From contig JAIEMS010000012.1 of the NCBI GenBank assembly GCA_019751915.1, forward strand, positions 1 to 59,581: a DNA stretch of 59,581 nucleotides, read 5' to 3'. This DNA is from Burkholderiaceae bacterium. Lineage in GTDB: Bacteria > Pseudomonadota > Gammaproteobacteria > Burkholderiales > Burkholderiaceae_C. This document shows, piece by piece, positions 1-8,600 of the stretch. How positions within the stretch are numbered: the stretch's first letter is position 1; every line of letters begins with the position of its first letter. The position numbers were made by a program, and so were the translations under genes. The notes under the pieces were generated by a model. The model had not been told where the DNA came from. It did not search any database and saw only the letters and a list, made by a program, of their open reading frames with translations.

Positions 1-54
1 TTCGGCTTCGCGCAGGAAGCCAATGATTTGTTCTTCGGTAAATCTCTTCTTCAC
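1..54 (-). CDS. IS3-family transposase OrfA, 5' end only (runs off the left edge)
   Basis: The minus strand from 54 reads MKKRFTEEQIIGFLREAE, the usual N-terminus of the small OrfA (helix-turn-helix, DNA-binding) protein of IS3-family insertion sequences. The start is GTG at 54, with AGGAG seven bases upstream; an upstream ATG is out of frame. Only 18 codons are present, so it cannot be judged whether the element is intact. In this family OrfA and OrfB are joined by programmed -1 frameshifting to make the transposase; OrfB would lie left of the window. Confidence 0.85.
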   Translation of the reverse strand, partial: MKKRFTEEQIIGFLREAE

Positions 55-115
55 GTCCAATCTCCTGTCATATGGGATTGGACTCCAGAGTTAGCCGCTA
101 CTCAAATTCGGGGGG
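1..115 (-). mobile_element. End of an IS3-family insertion sequence (right boundary approximate)
   Basis: IS3-family orfA normally starts some tens of bases inside the terminal inverted repeat. The stretch 55-115 upstream of orfA, containing GAATTTGAGTAGCGG on the minus strand, therefore probably holds the IS end. The exact terminus and any target duplication cannot be fixed because the other end is outside the window. A neighbouring reading frame ends inside this stretch, which fits a disrupted gene. Confidence 0.5.
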
Positions 116-352
116 ACGTCGGAATGGCAACGGGTTTATGACCTTTGCTTCAGTCTCGGTGGTCGTCATGACACTGCCATCTTCAAGCGGATGGTCAACA
201 TCAAATTCGGTTTCCAAAAGAATCAAATTGAGGCTAGACGGCGGGGGTTTGTCTTCAGGCCACTGACCATTCAGTAAGAACTGCACTTCGTTGAATGTCC
301 ATAAATCGCAGTTTCTCCAATAGCGGGCTTTGTCATCCTCGTAGTTGTCCAT
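98..352 (-). CDS. Small hypothetical protein, probably cut at its C-terminus by the IS
   Basis: The start is ATG at 352, chosen over a TTG eight codons upstream because GGAGG lies seven bases before it. The 84-residue product has an acidic, aromatic N-terminal segment (YWRNCDLWTFNEVQFLLNGQ) that looks like a genuine folded region, then a Pro-rich stretch. No function is recognised. The last residues (PPEFE) are encoded by sequence that appears to belong to the end of the adjacent IS3 element, so the natural C-terminus has probably been lost. It lies in the island left of the tRNA-Thr remnant. Confidence 0.5.
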   Translation of the reverse strand: MDNYEDDKARYWRNCDLWTFNEVQFLLNGQWPEDKPPPSSLNLILLETEFDVDHPLEDGSVMTTTETEAKVINPLPFRRPPEFE

Positions 353-461
353 ATTGCATCCTCCCGAATGCTTCAACCCGTAATAGATGCCACCAGCAGG
401 ACAGCGGGAGGTCTGTCTTTTCAGCCCGGTTTCGAGGCAGGCCTAGCTGGGGCCAAAACGA

Positions 462-794
462 TCAGACGTGGGCGCGGTCTTGCCGCGTCAGGGCCAAGTG
501 CAAGCCAGCAGCACCCAGCACAGCCAGCAGCGTCTTGATAGTGGGGTTGCCCTTGGGGCTAAGTGCCCGGTACAGAGTTTCACGCGGCATACCTGCACGC
601 TCAGCCACGGCGGCCATGCCTTGGGCTTCGGCCACATGACGCAAGGCGGCCAACAACGCAACTTGTCCGCCGGGCTGGTCTGCCTCATCTAAAGCAGCGG
701 CCAAATACTCGGTTGCAAAATCAGGGTCAGCCTTGAGCAGCTCAACCACAGCGGCATCATGCGGGCGGCTTGCAGGTGGGCGGGTGGTATTCAT
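462..794 (-). CDS. HigA-like antitoxin (addiction-module antidote protein)
   Basis: The 110-residue protein has the layout of chromosomal addiction-module antidotes: an N-terminal segment with ELLKADPDFATEYLAAALDE, a helix-turn-helix (about residues 55-85, MAAVAERAGMPRETLYRALS) and the conserved NPTIKTLLAVLGAAGL segment. It would bind and neutralise the toxin encoded just upstream and repress the shared promoter. Its ATG at 794 overlaps the toxin stop (ATGA), so the pair is translationally coupled, with the toxin first as in higBA-type loci. Family assignment is from motif recognition; the exact subfamily is uncertain. Confidence 0.85.
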   Translation of the reverse strand: MNTTRPPASRPHDAAVVELLKADPDFATEYLAAALDEADQPGGQVALLAALRHVAEAQGMAAVAERAGMPRETLYRALSPKGNPTIKTLLAVLGAAGLHLALTRQDRAHV

Positions 795-1120
795 ATCGGT
801 TTCCTTCGGTGTTGCCAGTCGTGCCAGTTCGCCAGTGCTTGGGTGATGTCTGCTTGCTGGGTGCGCTTATCGCCACCGGCCACCAGCAATATCAACCGCT
901 TGCCCGCTTGGGCGTAATAGACGCGGTAACCCGGCCCCCAGTCGATACGCAATTCCCAGACACCATCCGCTATAGGCTTATGGTCGCCAAAGTTGCCAGC
1001 AGCCATACGTCCAATGCGCACCACAATCCGCGCCTTGGCCTGTCGATCAGGCAACCCAGCCAGCCACTGGGCATAGGGGTCTTTGCCGTTGGGATCAAGG
1101 TAGCTTTGCACTTCAAACAT
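791..1120 (-). CDS. RelE/HigB-like toxin (Gp49-like addiction-module killer protein)
   Basis: The 109-residue basic protein carries the pattern of the putative addiction-module killer family: an N-terminal YLDPNGKDPYAQWL segment, then GDHKPIADGVWELRIDWGPG, GYRVYYAQAGKRLILLVAGG and a final K-rich helix. Proteins of this fold are mRNA interferases that act on ribosome-bound mRNA; that activity is inferred, not seen. It is the first gene of a two-gene operon, with the antitoxin start overlapping its stop by four bases. Such pairs commonly stabilise islands, which fits its position near the integrase. Confidence 0.87.
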   Translation of the reverse strand: MFEVQSYLDPNGKDPYAQWLAGLPDRQAKARIVVRIGRMAAGNFGDHKPIADGVWELRIDWGPGYRVYYAQAGKRLILLVAGGDKRTQQADITQALANWHDWQHRRKPI

Positions 1121-1237
1121 GGTTGTTGTGCATTATGCGTTACAGATTGGGGCTGCGGTTCTGTCAGTACCTTTTCTGACCCTTTGTGAATTTTTGGGTG
1201 CTGGCCGTAAGGTGGGCCTAGCTGGTAACGCAAACGG

Positions 1238-1534
1238 TCAAGCGTGGGCCAGTGTTTTGCGTGTGACATGAATGGTCGGTGCCATGCCTGCTGCTGCGGC
1301 CATGTCCATCAGGGCATCCAGCGAGAACAGGTTCACCCTTCCCCGCATCAGGTCAGAAATGCGCGGCTGGGTAACGCCAAACAGGGCGGCGGCTTGGGCT
1401 TGTGTCATACCTTGCTGGCAGATCGTTTCGGTCAGGCTCATCATCAGGCTGGAGCGGGCACGCATACTGGCCGCTTGCTGAGGCGTGTCCTCGATGGCAT
1501 CCCAAATGCTGGTAAATCGCTGTTGTTCAGTCAT
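1238..1534 (-). CDS. XRE-type antitoxin-like regulator without a visible toxin partner
   Basis: The 98-residue protein has an N-terminal SIWDAIEDTPQQAASM segment followed by a clear helix-turn-helix (MTQAQAAALFGVTQPRISDLMRG, about residues 43-65) and FSLDALMDMAAAAG. This is the layout of the XRE/HigA-type antitoxins normally encoded directly after a Gp49-like toxin gene. Here the integrase stop at 1577 lies only about 40 bases upstream, leaving no room for a toxin. It may be an orphan antitoxin, an anti-addiction gene, or a repressor acting on the integrase or island genes. Confidence 0.8.
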   Translation of the reverse strand: MTEQQRFTSIWDAIEDTPQQAASMRARSSLMMSLTETICQQGMTQAQAAALFGVTQPRISDLMRGRVNLFSLDALMDMAAAAGMAPTIHVTRKTLAHA

Positions 1535-1576
1535 GGTGAAGTCCCTTCATCAGGTCTTTGAGCCGCTTCTGGTGCG

Positions 1577-2917
1577 CTATCCCACGGCGCGCAGCTTGCC
1601 AGGTTCGATGGTGCTCTCAAACTGCACCCTAGCCAAGTGCAGGATATGGGCCTCTATCTGCTCTAGGAATGGGCGCAGCGCGTCAACACTGCGCGGCCTG
1701 TAGCCTTCGGCGGTGGCGCTAGGTTTGTGCCCCATGACTTGGGCAATGGCCCCCGCTGGTGCCCCTGCCGCCTCTCCCAGTAGCGAAAAGCTGCGGCGCA
1801 ACCCATGCAAGGTAAGGTGTTCAATGCCAGCGCTTTGCAAGGCTTTGGTATGGCTGGCGCGGGTGTCAGTGATGCGTCCGGCCTTGCCCGTGCTGGCAAA
1901 GACATACGGCCCCACTCTGGGCAAACCGTGCAGCAACTGCGCCAGATAGGGCGATAGCGGTATCGTTCTGGTGTTCTCTACTTTGTCGGCAATGGTCAGT
2001 TTGCGCCACTGAAAATCCACATCCTGCCATTTGAGCGCGGCCATTTCTTCACGGCGGGCACCCGTCAATAGCAGGGCACGAAGGTAAGCACTGGCAGTAC
2101 GGTTGCCAAGCTGCTCAACACCCAGCCACCAGCCGGGCACCTGTGCCGCCTCTAGGGCATCGGTGCGGCGCTTGGTGCTGGGCAAGTTCTCTACGATGGC
2201 GGCGGCTTTGGCAGCTTCACGGTCGGTGAGGTTGCGATACTCAGGCCGGGTACAGCACCAGCGAAGGAAGCCTCGGAACATCATCAATGCGCGGGTGGCT
2301 TGGTGTCTGCCTGCCACGGCTTCACGGTCAAACCAGATTTTGAGCGTGTCCTCGTTGATGTTCGCCAGCGCCAGCGCCATGAGTGGGTGCAGCGGGCCGG
2401 GTCTTGTCACCCCTTGACCGCGCTTTTTCTCGACTCCACCGGGGCTGGCCATCGCCTCTAGGTCAGCACGGTAGCCGGGCTTCCAGTTGTCTTTGCGCTT
2501 GGGCCTGCCTTGCTCTAGGTACAGGGGCCACAGTTCGCCCACGGTCAGAACTTGGGCTTGCTTGGCCGCTTTGGCGGCTTCGCGGTCGGCCTGCTGCTGT
2601 CGCTCTATCTCTCTGGGGTCTTGCCCGTTGTCCAGCACCACAGCTAGGCGGCGGGCTTCTGTGCGTGCTTCTTCAATCGACCACACGCGAACATCTCCAA
2701 TGGTGCGGCGGATGGTCTGGCGCTCGAGCTTGCGTTCAAACACATAGGACTTCGCGCCCGTGTTGGTTACGCGCACACGCAAACCGGGGGCTTTGGTATC
2801 TCTAAGGAACGCTTGTGCCTTCACGTCCGTGCGACACGTCAATCGCTCAATGACACCTGCTGTCAGTTCGATGGCTTGGGTGGTGTCTGGCGTTTCGGCT
2901 TTTTTGGGTCGGGCCAT
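1577..2917 (-). CDS. Tyrosine site-specific integrase of the island
   Basis: The 446-residue integrase probably recombines the island with the tRNA-Thr gene. The start at 2917 (MARPKK) has AAGGA a few bases upstream; 19 codons of open frame before it lack homology to the family. Residues 20-120 form the N-terminal DUF4102-type arm-binding domain, about 125-220 the core-binding domain, and 250-420 the catalytic domain. Catalytic residues are visible: R288 (TGARREE), H371 and R374 (HGLRRS), H397 (GHK) and Y406 (EGYRP). It starts about 180 bases from the tRNA remnant and points away from it, the usual arrangement. It seems intact. Confidence 0.93.
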   Translation of the reverse strand: MARPKKAETPDTTQAIELTAGVIERLTCRTDVKAQAFLRDTKAPGLRVRVTNTGAKSYVFERKLERQTIRRTIGDVRVWSIEEARTEARRLAVVLDNGQDPREIERQQQADREAAKAAKQAQVLTVGELWPLYLEQGRPKRKDNWKPGYRADLEAMASPGGVEKKRGQGVTRPGPLHPLMALALANINEDTLKIWFDREAVAGRHQATRALMMFRGFLRWCCTRPEYRNLTDREAAKAAAIVENLPSTKRRTDALEAAQVPGWWLGVEQLGNRTASAYLRALLLTGARREEMAALKWQDVDFQWRKLTIADKVENTRTIPLSPYLAQLLHGLPRVGPYVFASTGKAGRITDTRASHTKALQSAGIEHLTLHGLRRSFSLLGEAAGAPAGAIAQVMGHKPSATAEGYRPRSVDALRPFLEQIEAHILHLARVQFESTIEPGKLRAVG

Positions 2918-3100
2918 GCGGGTTCCTTTGGTGGTGTTGGCTACACCAAAACCGTGTAGCCACTGTGTAGCCACTTTTTAGCTATTTTGGCGAATATTCA
3001 TCAACACTTGGCAGACTTTGCCAGTGGAGAAAAAAACCTAATGCATTGATTTTCATGGAAAAAACCAACAACAATCAACACTCTGGAATGAGTGTATCCC

Positions 3101-3149
3101 ATCATTCGTAATGAGAAGGTCGGGTGTTCGATTCATCTCTCCGGCACCA
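3101..3149 (+). other. 3' half of a tRNA-Thr(CGT) gene: attachment-site remnant
   Basis: From 3101 the sequence reads as an anticodon loop (TTCGTAA, anticodon CGT), variable region, T-arm (TTCGATT loop with a GGGTG/CATCT stem) and acceptor strand ending CTCCGGCACCA. Upstream there is no D-arm or matching 5' acceptor strand, and the 5' anticodon stem pairs for only about three positions. It is thus a displaced 3' fragment, as left when an integrase inserts into a tRNA gene and carries a replacement 3' end. The intact recombinant tRNA should lie at the other, unseen end of the island. Confidence 0.82.
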
Positions 3150-3165
3150 AGTAAAACAACAACTT

Positions 3166-3192
3166 AGCCACTTCTTCGGGAGTGGCTTTTTT
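3166..3192 (+). terminator. Intrinsic terminator of the tRNA-Thr gene
   Basis: A 9-bp stem (AGCCACTTC with GGAGTGGCT, one G-T pair) closed by a TTCG tetraloop and followed by six T's. Its position 17 bases past the tRNA CCA end marks it as the original terminator of the tRNA gene and places native chromosome to the right. Confidence 0.9.
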
Positions 3193-3557
3193 GTTGGTTG
3201 TGCTGGTATAGCCACCGGTACATGGTTTTGGTACCTTGGCTTGCACTTTGCAGGCACTGATTTGTAGTCAGCACACCATCAAAGTCCGGTCATATCCCAC
3301 ATCGCCGCAAAACACCCCATGCGAGTAGGGAAAACAAACTATTTATTCAGTACTACACGGTTCATTGGCGATGCCACCGTTGAGCGTGCCTGAACTGCGG
3401 CGCTTGCTCTGGAGACTGCCGTGGTCTGCATCGCATGCATTGGTCAACGTGGCACAGGCGACACCAGCGACGAACACAGCTGTGCCATTTACCGTCGCCG
3501 TGGGGGCATCCACGAACTAAATCTACGGCTGTAGTGCTAGGAACATATATCCTGAAC
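3193..3557. other. Intergenic stretch with only a weak 56-codon frame
   Basis: No recognisable gene lies here. A minus-strand frame from GTG 3513 to TAA 3343 gives a 56-residue peptide with four cysteines (AVFVAGVACATLTNACDADH...), but it lacks a ribosome binding site and any family I know. It could be the tail of a decayed surface-protein gene, or chance. Confidence 0.35.
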
Positions 3558-4445
3558 TCAAGTGATGCCCTGGGTCAAGATGTCCGCGAAGCGTTGTGCC
3601 AACGATGTTGGCTCAAGCGGCAGGACCAAGGCACTGAGCGCCTGTGCACCCTCAACGTTTAGCTGTCGGTAAATAATGCCGTCTGCAGCAATGGTCGTCA
3701 TGCGTTCAGGCACAACAGCCACGCCAAACCCGGCTGCGACCAAATTGAGCATGGATGTCTTGCGCGAGACAATCCTAGCGATTTCAGGCACGAAGCCACT
3801 GCGCAAACACAGGTCGGTCACCAATCTCGCCAGACCGCCTCGTTCCCTGTGTAGAGCCGACACAAATTGCTCTTGCTGTAGATCGGCGATACACAAGTTC
3901 TCACGACTCACTAGGTGATGACCCGCAGGCAGGACAACCCAAAACGATTCTGGTGCCAATTCGATGAATCTCACTCTCGGGTCCCGGCGCAGCACGGGCA
4001 CGCGTACGATGCCAATATCGGCTTTCCCAGCTGCCACCTCACTAACCTGAATTTCAGACCCAATGCGGTCAAGGTCAATACGCGCCTTTGGGTACTCGTC
4101 AAGAAATCGCGTAATTGAAGGCATCAGGCTACCTGCCGGAATAGAGCTCGAATGAAGCAGGCGAAGCACACCGGCCTCGCCACGGGCCAGTTGCCCACCC
4201 TCTTCCGCAGCCGCATTGAGCAGGTGCTCGACCGCAATGACCCGATCGCGGTACACAACACCAGCTGGTGTGAGTTTTACTCCACGGGGCTCCCTATGAA
4301 AGAGCGAGAAGCCTAGCTCCTCCTCCAACTGGGCAATCTGTCGGCTCAATGCTGGCTGCGCAATGCATAACGCTGAGGCCGCTGGAGTGAATCCACCCAA
4401 ATTAGCCACAGTCAGGAAATAGCGGACTTGTTTCAGAGTAGGCAT
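3558..4445 (-). CDS. LysR-family transcriptional regulator
   Basis: The 295-residue protein has an N-terminal winged helix-turn-helix (MPTLKQVRYFLTVANLGG... ASALCIAQPALSRQIAQLEE, residues 1-60) and a periplasmic-binding-like effector domain from about residue 90. The start at 4445 is set by alignment to the family N-terminus; no strong Shine-Dalgarno is visible, and the open frame continues 19 codons upstream. It is divergent from the TSUP exporter gene with 93 bases between them, so it probably controls that gene in response to an organic or sulfur-containing anion. The ligand cannot be told from sequence. It resembles the NAC/CynR-like LysR branch. Confidence 0.92.
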   Translation of the reverse strand: MPTLKQVRYFLTVANLGGFTPAASALCIAQPALSRQIAQLEEELGFSLFHREPRGVKLTPAGVVYRDRVIAVEHLLNAAAEEGGQLARGEAGVLRLLHSSSIPAGSLMPSITRFLDEYPKARIDLDRIGSEIQVSEVAAGKADIGIVRVPVLRRDPRVRFIELAPESFWVVLPAGHHLVSRENLCIADLQQEQFVSALHRERGGLARLVTDLCLRSGFVPEIARIVSRKTSMLNLVAAGFGVAVVPERMTTIAADGIIYRQLNVEGAQALSALVLPLEPTSLAQRFADILTQGIT

Positions 4446-4538
4446 GCGATTTCGGTATGGATTGTTGATAAATTTGCTATTTGTTTTATAGCTCTGCCAC
4501 ATTCAAAATGAAATCGTTCACCGTCCACAACTTATGAC

Positions 4539-5303
4539 ATGACCGATTTCACTGCTGTTCTTCTATTCACTGACAACCCGCTTTACCTTGCATTGGCAAT
4601 GGTAGTAGTCGTTGGAGCCTATGCCGTCTTCAGTTTGGTTGGGTTCGGTTCGGCTCTTATGGCAAGTGGTCCGCTGGCTCTAGTAATGCCCGTCGGCAAG
4701 GTTATTCCGATGCTCGCTCTGCTGGATTTTGCAGGTTCATCTGTACGGGGTTGGCATGCGCGCAAGAATGTTGCGTGGGGAGAGTTTTCACAACTTTTCC
4801 CTGGTATGTTGCTAGGACAATTGGCCGGCGTACTTGTACTGTCCCATATGCCCACCACTCTAATGGCCGTTGCGTTAGGGCTGTTTGTCGTTCTGCAAGG
4901 TATGAAGGGACTTATCAAACGAACGGCGCAGCCCAGCGCCATGCCGCAGCTCGCATTCGCATATGGACTGCTTGGTGGTGTACTCGGCGGACTTTTTGGG
5001 AGCGGTGGGTTCGTGTACGCATCGTACCTAGAGCGGCATCTGGAGAACCGCGTGGCGTTCAGGGCGACCCAGGCGGTGCTTATTGCGCTGTCGACCGCAT
5101 GGCGTCTTGTCTTATGTACTTGGGTCGGACTGCTTAACGTCCAAGTTGCTCTCACAGCCATGGCATTTGTTCCGGCGATGGGCGTTGGCATCGCCATCGG
5201 ACATCACATCGACCTGAAGATGAGCAGAGAACAGCTGTTCCTGCTGCTCAACTGCCTTTTGGTCGCAAGTGGATTGAGCCTCGTTGTCCGCTACTTGGGA
5301 TAG
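4539..5303 (+). CDS. TSUP (TauE/SafE)-family membrane anion transporter
   Basis: The 254-residue protein has about eight hydrophobic segments in two similar halves. Each half carries a Gly-rich motif typical of TauE/SafE proteins: VFSLVGFGSALMASGP near the N-terminus and GLLGGVLGGLFGSGGF in the middle. The family moves sulfite, sulfoacetate or other organic anions across the inner membrane, usually outward. The product starts at ATG 4539 in the LysR intergenic region. The divergent regulator suggests substrate-induced expression; the substrate is unknown. Confidence 0.9.
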   Translation: MTDFTAVLLFTDNPLYLALAMVVVVGAYAVFSLVGFGSALMASGPLALVMPVGKVIPMLALLDFAGSSVRGWHARKNVAWGEFSQLFPGMLLGQLAGVLVLSHMPTTLMAVALGLFVVLQGMKGLIKRTAQPSAMPQLAFAYGLLGGVLGGLFGSGGFVYASYLERHLENRVAFRATQAVLIALSTAWRLVLCTWVGLLNVQVALTAMAFVPAMGVGIAIGHHIDLKMSREQLFLLLNCLLVASGLSLVVRYLG

Positions 5304-5317
5304 ATAAGTCAAGATGA

Positions 5318-5446
5318 CCATACCAGACTTTTGTGCCGCACGCCCCGCACACTTATTGGCTTGACGGGGTCGTTTCAGGTCAGCGCACACTGCTGGCGAT
5401 GAACGACCAGTTTCTCGCATCGACCAAGTACGCACAGCGATTTTGA
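5318..5446 (+). pseudogene. Relic: C-terminal end of a DUF4214 protein
   Basis: Just after an in-frame TGA (5315-5317), the frame reads 42 residues without an ATG start. It contains HTYWLDGVVSGQRTLL and ends FLASTKYAQRF before a stop. This matches the last residues of the two proteases downstream (AYWLAEIAAGRNTLL... ILKSTEYAQRF): about 16 of 31 aligned residues are identical by eye. It is therefore the tail of a third, more diverged DUF4214 protein whose body has been deleted. Confidence 0.75.
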
Positions 5447-5490
5447 TGGGCATATTGTGACCCTTAGCCCAAGTGAAGTTGATGTTATCA

Positions 5491-5520
5491 ATGCTATATA
5501 TTTCATAGCTATAAATGCTT
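5491..5520. repeat. Copy of the dispersed GCTATA...ATAGCT intergenic repeat
   Basis: ATGCTATATATTTCATAGCT followed by ATAAATGCTT matches the core of a repeat seen at seven other intergenic sites in this window. The rest of 5447-5657 shows no gene. Confidence 0.55.
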
Positions 5521-5657
5521 AATGAATAAGGGCTAGGCCGCGATATCACTCGTTTTTTACTTCAAAAACGGTGTGGGGCCTATATCGGATGCACAGCATG
5601 CGGCTACATTGCTGCAAGATACATCGGGTTTTTTGATGCCTCGGGAAGGGCTACGTC

Positions 5658-8600
5658 ATGAAAAGTATAAAAACGGTTGGGGCGAGGTTGCGCCAAGGGC
5701 TGTTGGTCGCAGCACTGGTGCTGTCGGGCAACATGGCCGCCGCAACCGAACGGGTGGTGTTGGGGGATGCCAACTTGCGCACCGCGCTACAAGAGCTGCG
5801 TACAGCAGCGGCCAAGACGGGCGAAGTACGGGTCATTGTCGGGGTTCGTACCCCCTTTGCCCCGGAAGGCAAACTGGCCGCTGAAGCCGTCGGCCAACAG
5901 CGCCGGGAAATCGCCAGCGCCCAAGCTGCGGTGTTGGCCCAATTACCGCAGGTAGCACAAAAGAAAAACGCTTTGCGCCGCTTCGAGACCATTCCTTTTA
6001 TGGCGATGGTGGTCAACAGCGCCGACTTGGCAGCACTGGAGCAAATGCCCGAGGTAGCCTCCGTCCAGCGCGACAAGCCCAACCGGCCTACGCTGTCATC
6101 GAGCGTGCCCCAGATTGGCGGCAGTACGGCGTGGAGCAGCGGCTACACCGGCACAGGGCAAACGGTGGCTGTGCTCGACACGGGGGTCGATAAGACCCAC
6201 CCTTTTCTCACCGGCAAGGTGGTCTCTGAGGCCTGCTACTCCACCACCTTGGTGAGCGACAAATCGTACTCGGTGTGCCCCGGCGGAGTGGCGCAGTCCA
6301 CTGCGGCGGGTTCGGGCATGCCTTGCGCTGTAGATTGTGACCACGGCACCCACGTCGCAGGCATTGTGGCGGGCAACAACGGCCCACAGGGAGCGCTGGC
6401 AGGCGTTGCCAAATCGGCATCGTTGATTGCTATTCAGGTGTTTTCTGAGATCCGCGACCCCAACTACTGCCAAAGCAGCACAAGCTGCCCAACGGCCTAC
6501 GATGCCGACATCGTCAGTGGGTTGGAGCGCGTTTTGGCCCTGAGCAGCAGTTACAGCATTGCTGCGGCCAACATGAGCTTGGGCGGGAGCCGCTACTACA
6601 GTCAATCGACCTGCGATGCCGAGAATCTATCGACCAAAGCCGCCATTGACAACCTGCGCGCTGCGGGCATTGCCACGGTGATTTCTTCAGGCAACGATGG
6701 CTATACCAACTCGATGGGTTCACCGGGCTGCATCTCATCGGCCATCAGTGTGGGTTCTACCTATGCCAGATCGGGCTTTTCCAACAACTGCGATGGTAAT
6801 AATTTGGGCACATCGTCGGTCGATTCGATCTCTTGTTACTCCAACTCGGCATCGTTTTTGAATTTGTTAGCCCCCGGTTCTGCCATCAACTCCTCGATTC
6901 CTGGCAATGCTTACGATGAGTATTGGGGCACCTCGATGGCCGCACCCCATGTGGCTGGCGCTTGGGCGTTGCTCAAGCAAAAGCAGCCATCGGCCAGTGT
7001 CACCGAGGTGTTAAATGCTTTCGTCTCGACCGGCCAAGCCATCACCGACCCCCGCAATAGCCTGACCAAACCGCGCATCAACGTCGCACAGGCGCTCAAC
7101 GCTTTGGGCGGCAGCAGTAGTTTTCTTTTGGCGGTGAGCAAGGCCGGTACCGGCGCTGGCAGCATCACCAGCAGTCCTAGCGGTATCGACTGCGGTAGCG
7201 ATTGCAGCGAGAGCTACGCCAATGGCACCAGCGTCACCTTAACGGCCACGCCTGCCAGCACCAGTACGTTTACCGGCTGGAGTGGTGCATGCACCGGCAC
7301 CGCCAGCACCTGCACCGTCACCATGAGCGCGGCGCGCAGCGTCACGGCCAGTTTTACCAACGCCATTGTCAGCACCCGTTTGGTCGCGCTGACCAAGTCA
7401 GGCACCGGCACTGGCACGGTTAGCAGCAGCCCCAGTGGTATTAATTGTGCTGCCAGTTGCAGCAGTGCTTTGGTCAGTTTTTCAAGCACCGCCAGCGTGG
7501 TGTTGACAGCCACACCTAGCAGCGGCAGCAGCTTTGCTGGTTGGAGTGGCGCTTGCACGGGCACGGGCACTTGCACGGTGGCGGCTGGCACCAGCTCGGC
7601 CAGCGTTGGTGCGGCCTTTAACACCAGCAGCACCGGAGGTGGCAGCACCGTCACGTTGCTAGACCGCACCGGCTTGTCGGGTGCAGCAGGCAGCGCACAA
7701 CGGTTTTCAGTGCAGGTGCCCTCGGGCGCGACCAACTTGGTCATCAGCACCTCGGGAGGGACGGGCGATGTCGATTTGTACGTCAAGGCAGGCACTGCAC
7801 CCACCACCACCAGCTTTGATTGCGAGTCTTACCAAGATGGCAATACCGAAAACTGCAGCTTTGCCACTCCCACGCCGGGCACTTACCACATCCTGCTCGA
7901 TGGCTATACCGCCTACAGCGGTGTCGCGCTCAAGGCCACGTACACCGGTACAAGCGCTGCCAAAGTCACTTTGACGGTGCAAAAAACAGGTTCTGGTCAG
8001 GGTACCGTGGTTTCCACCTCGGCCACGCCGGGTTTGGCACAAAACCTGTCCGCACCGCAGATTGTCGGCGGTCAGTTGGCGGCTGCCGGAGCATGGCCGT
8101 GGCAAGTGCGCTTGCGTATCACCACCGCCAGCGGCACTTTTTTGTGCGGCGGCTCTTTGCTGTCAGACCGTTGGGTACTGACCGCTGCCCACTGCGTTGT
8201 GGGCGACGATGAAATCACGACACTGGCCCCTAGCGCCATCACGGTGCGTGCCGGTTCGCTGCAAAAAGACAGCGGTGGACAAGTGGTGAACGTCACTCGC
8301 ATCGTTCGACACGCCTCTTATTCGCCAGTCACCACCGACAACGATATGGCTTTGCTGGAGTTGTTCAGCCCTGTCACTTTGTCCTCGACCGCTAATGTGG
8401 TGCCACCCCTGCTCGCCTCCCAAGAAGCGACGCTGGCGGCTACCAACACGCTGGCTACGGTCACCGGTTGGGGGACTACCAGCTCTGGCGGCTCCACCAG
8501 TTCAGCGTTGATGCAGGTGCAAGTGCCTTTGCTGACTTCCAGTGCCTGTGCCAGCCAATCGGCTTACGGCAGCGCCAAAATCACCAACAACATGATTTGT

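Noticed and set aside
3061-3149. A complete tRNA gene
   Set aside because: There is no D-arm or 5' acceptor strand upstream of the anticodon loop, so only the 3' half is present.
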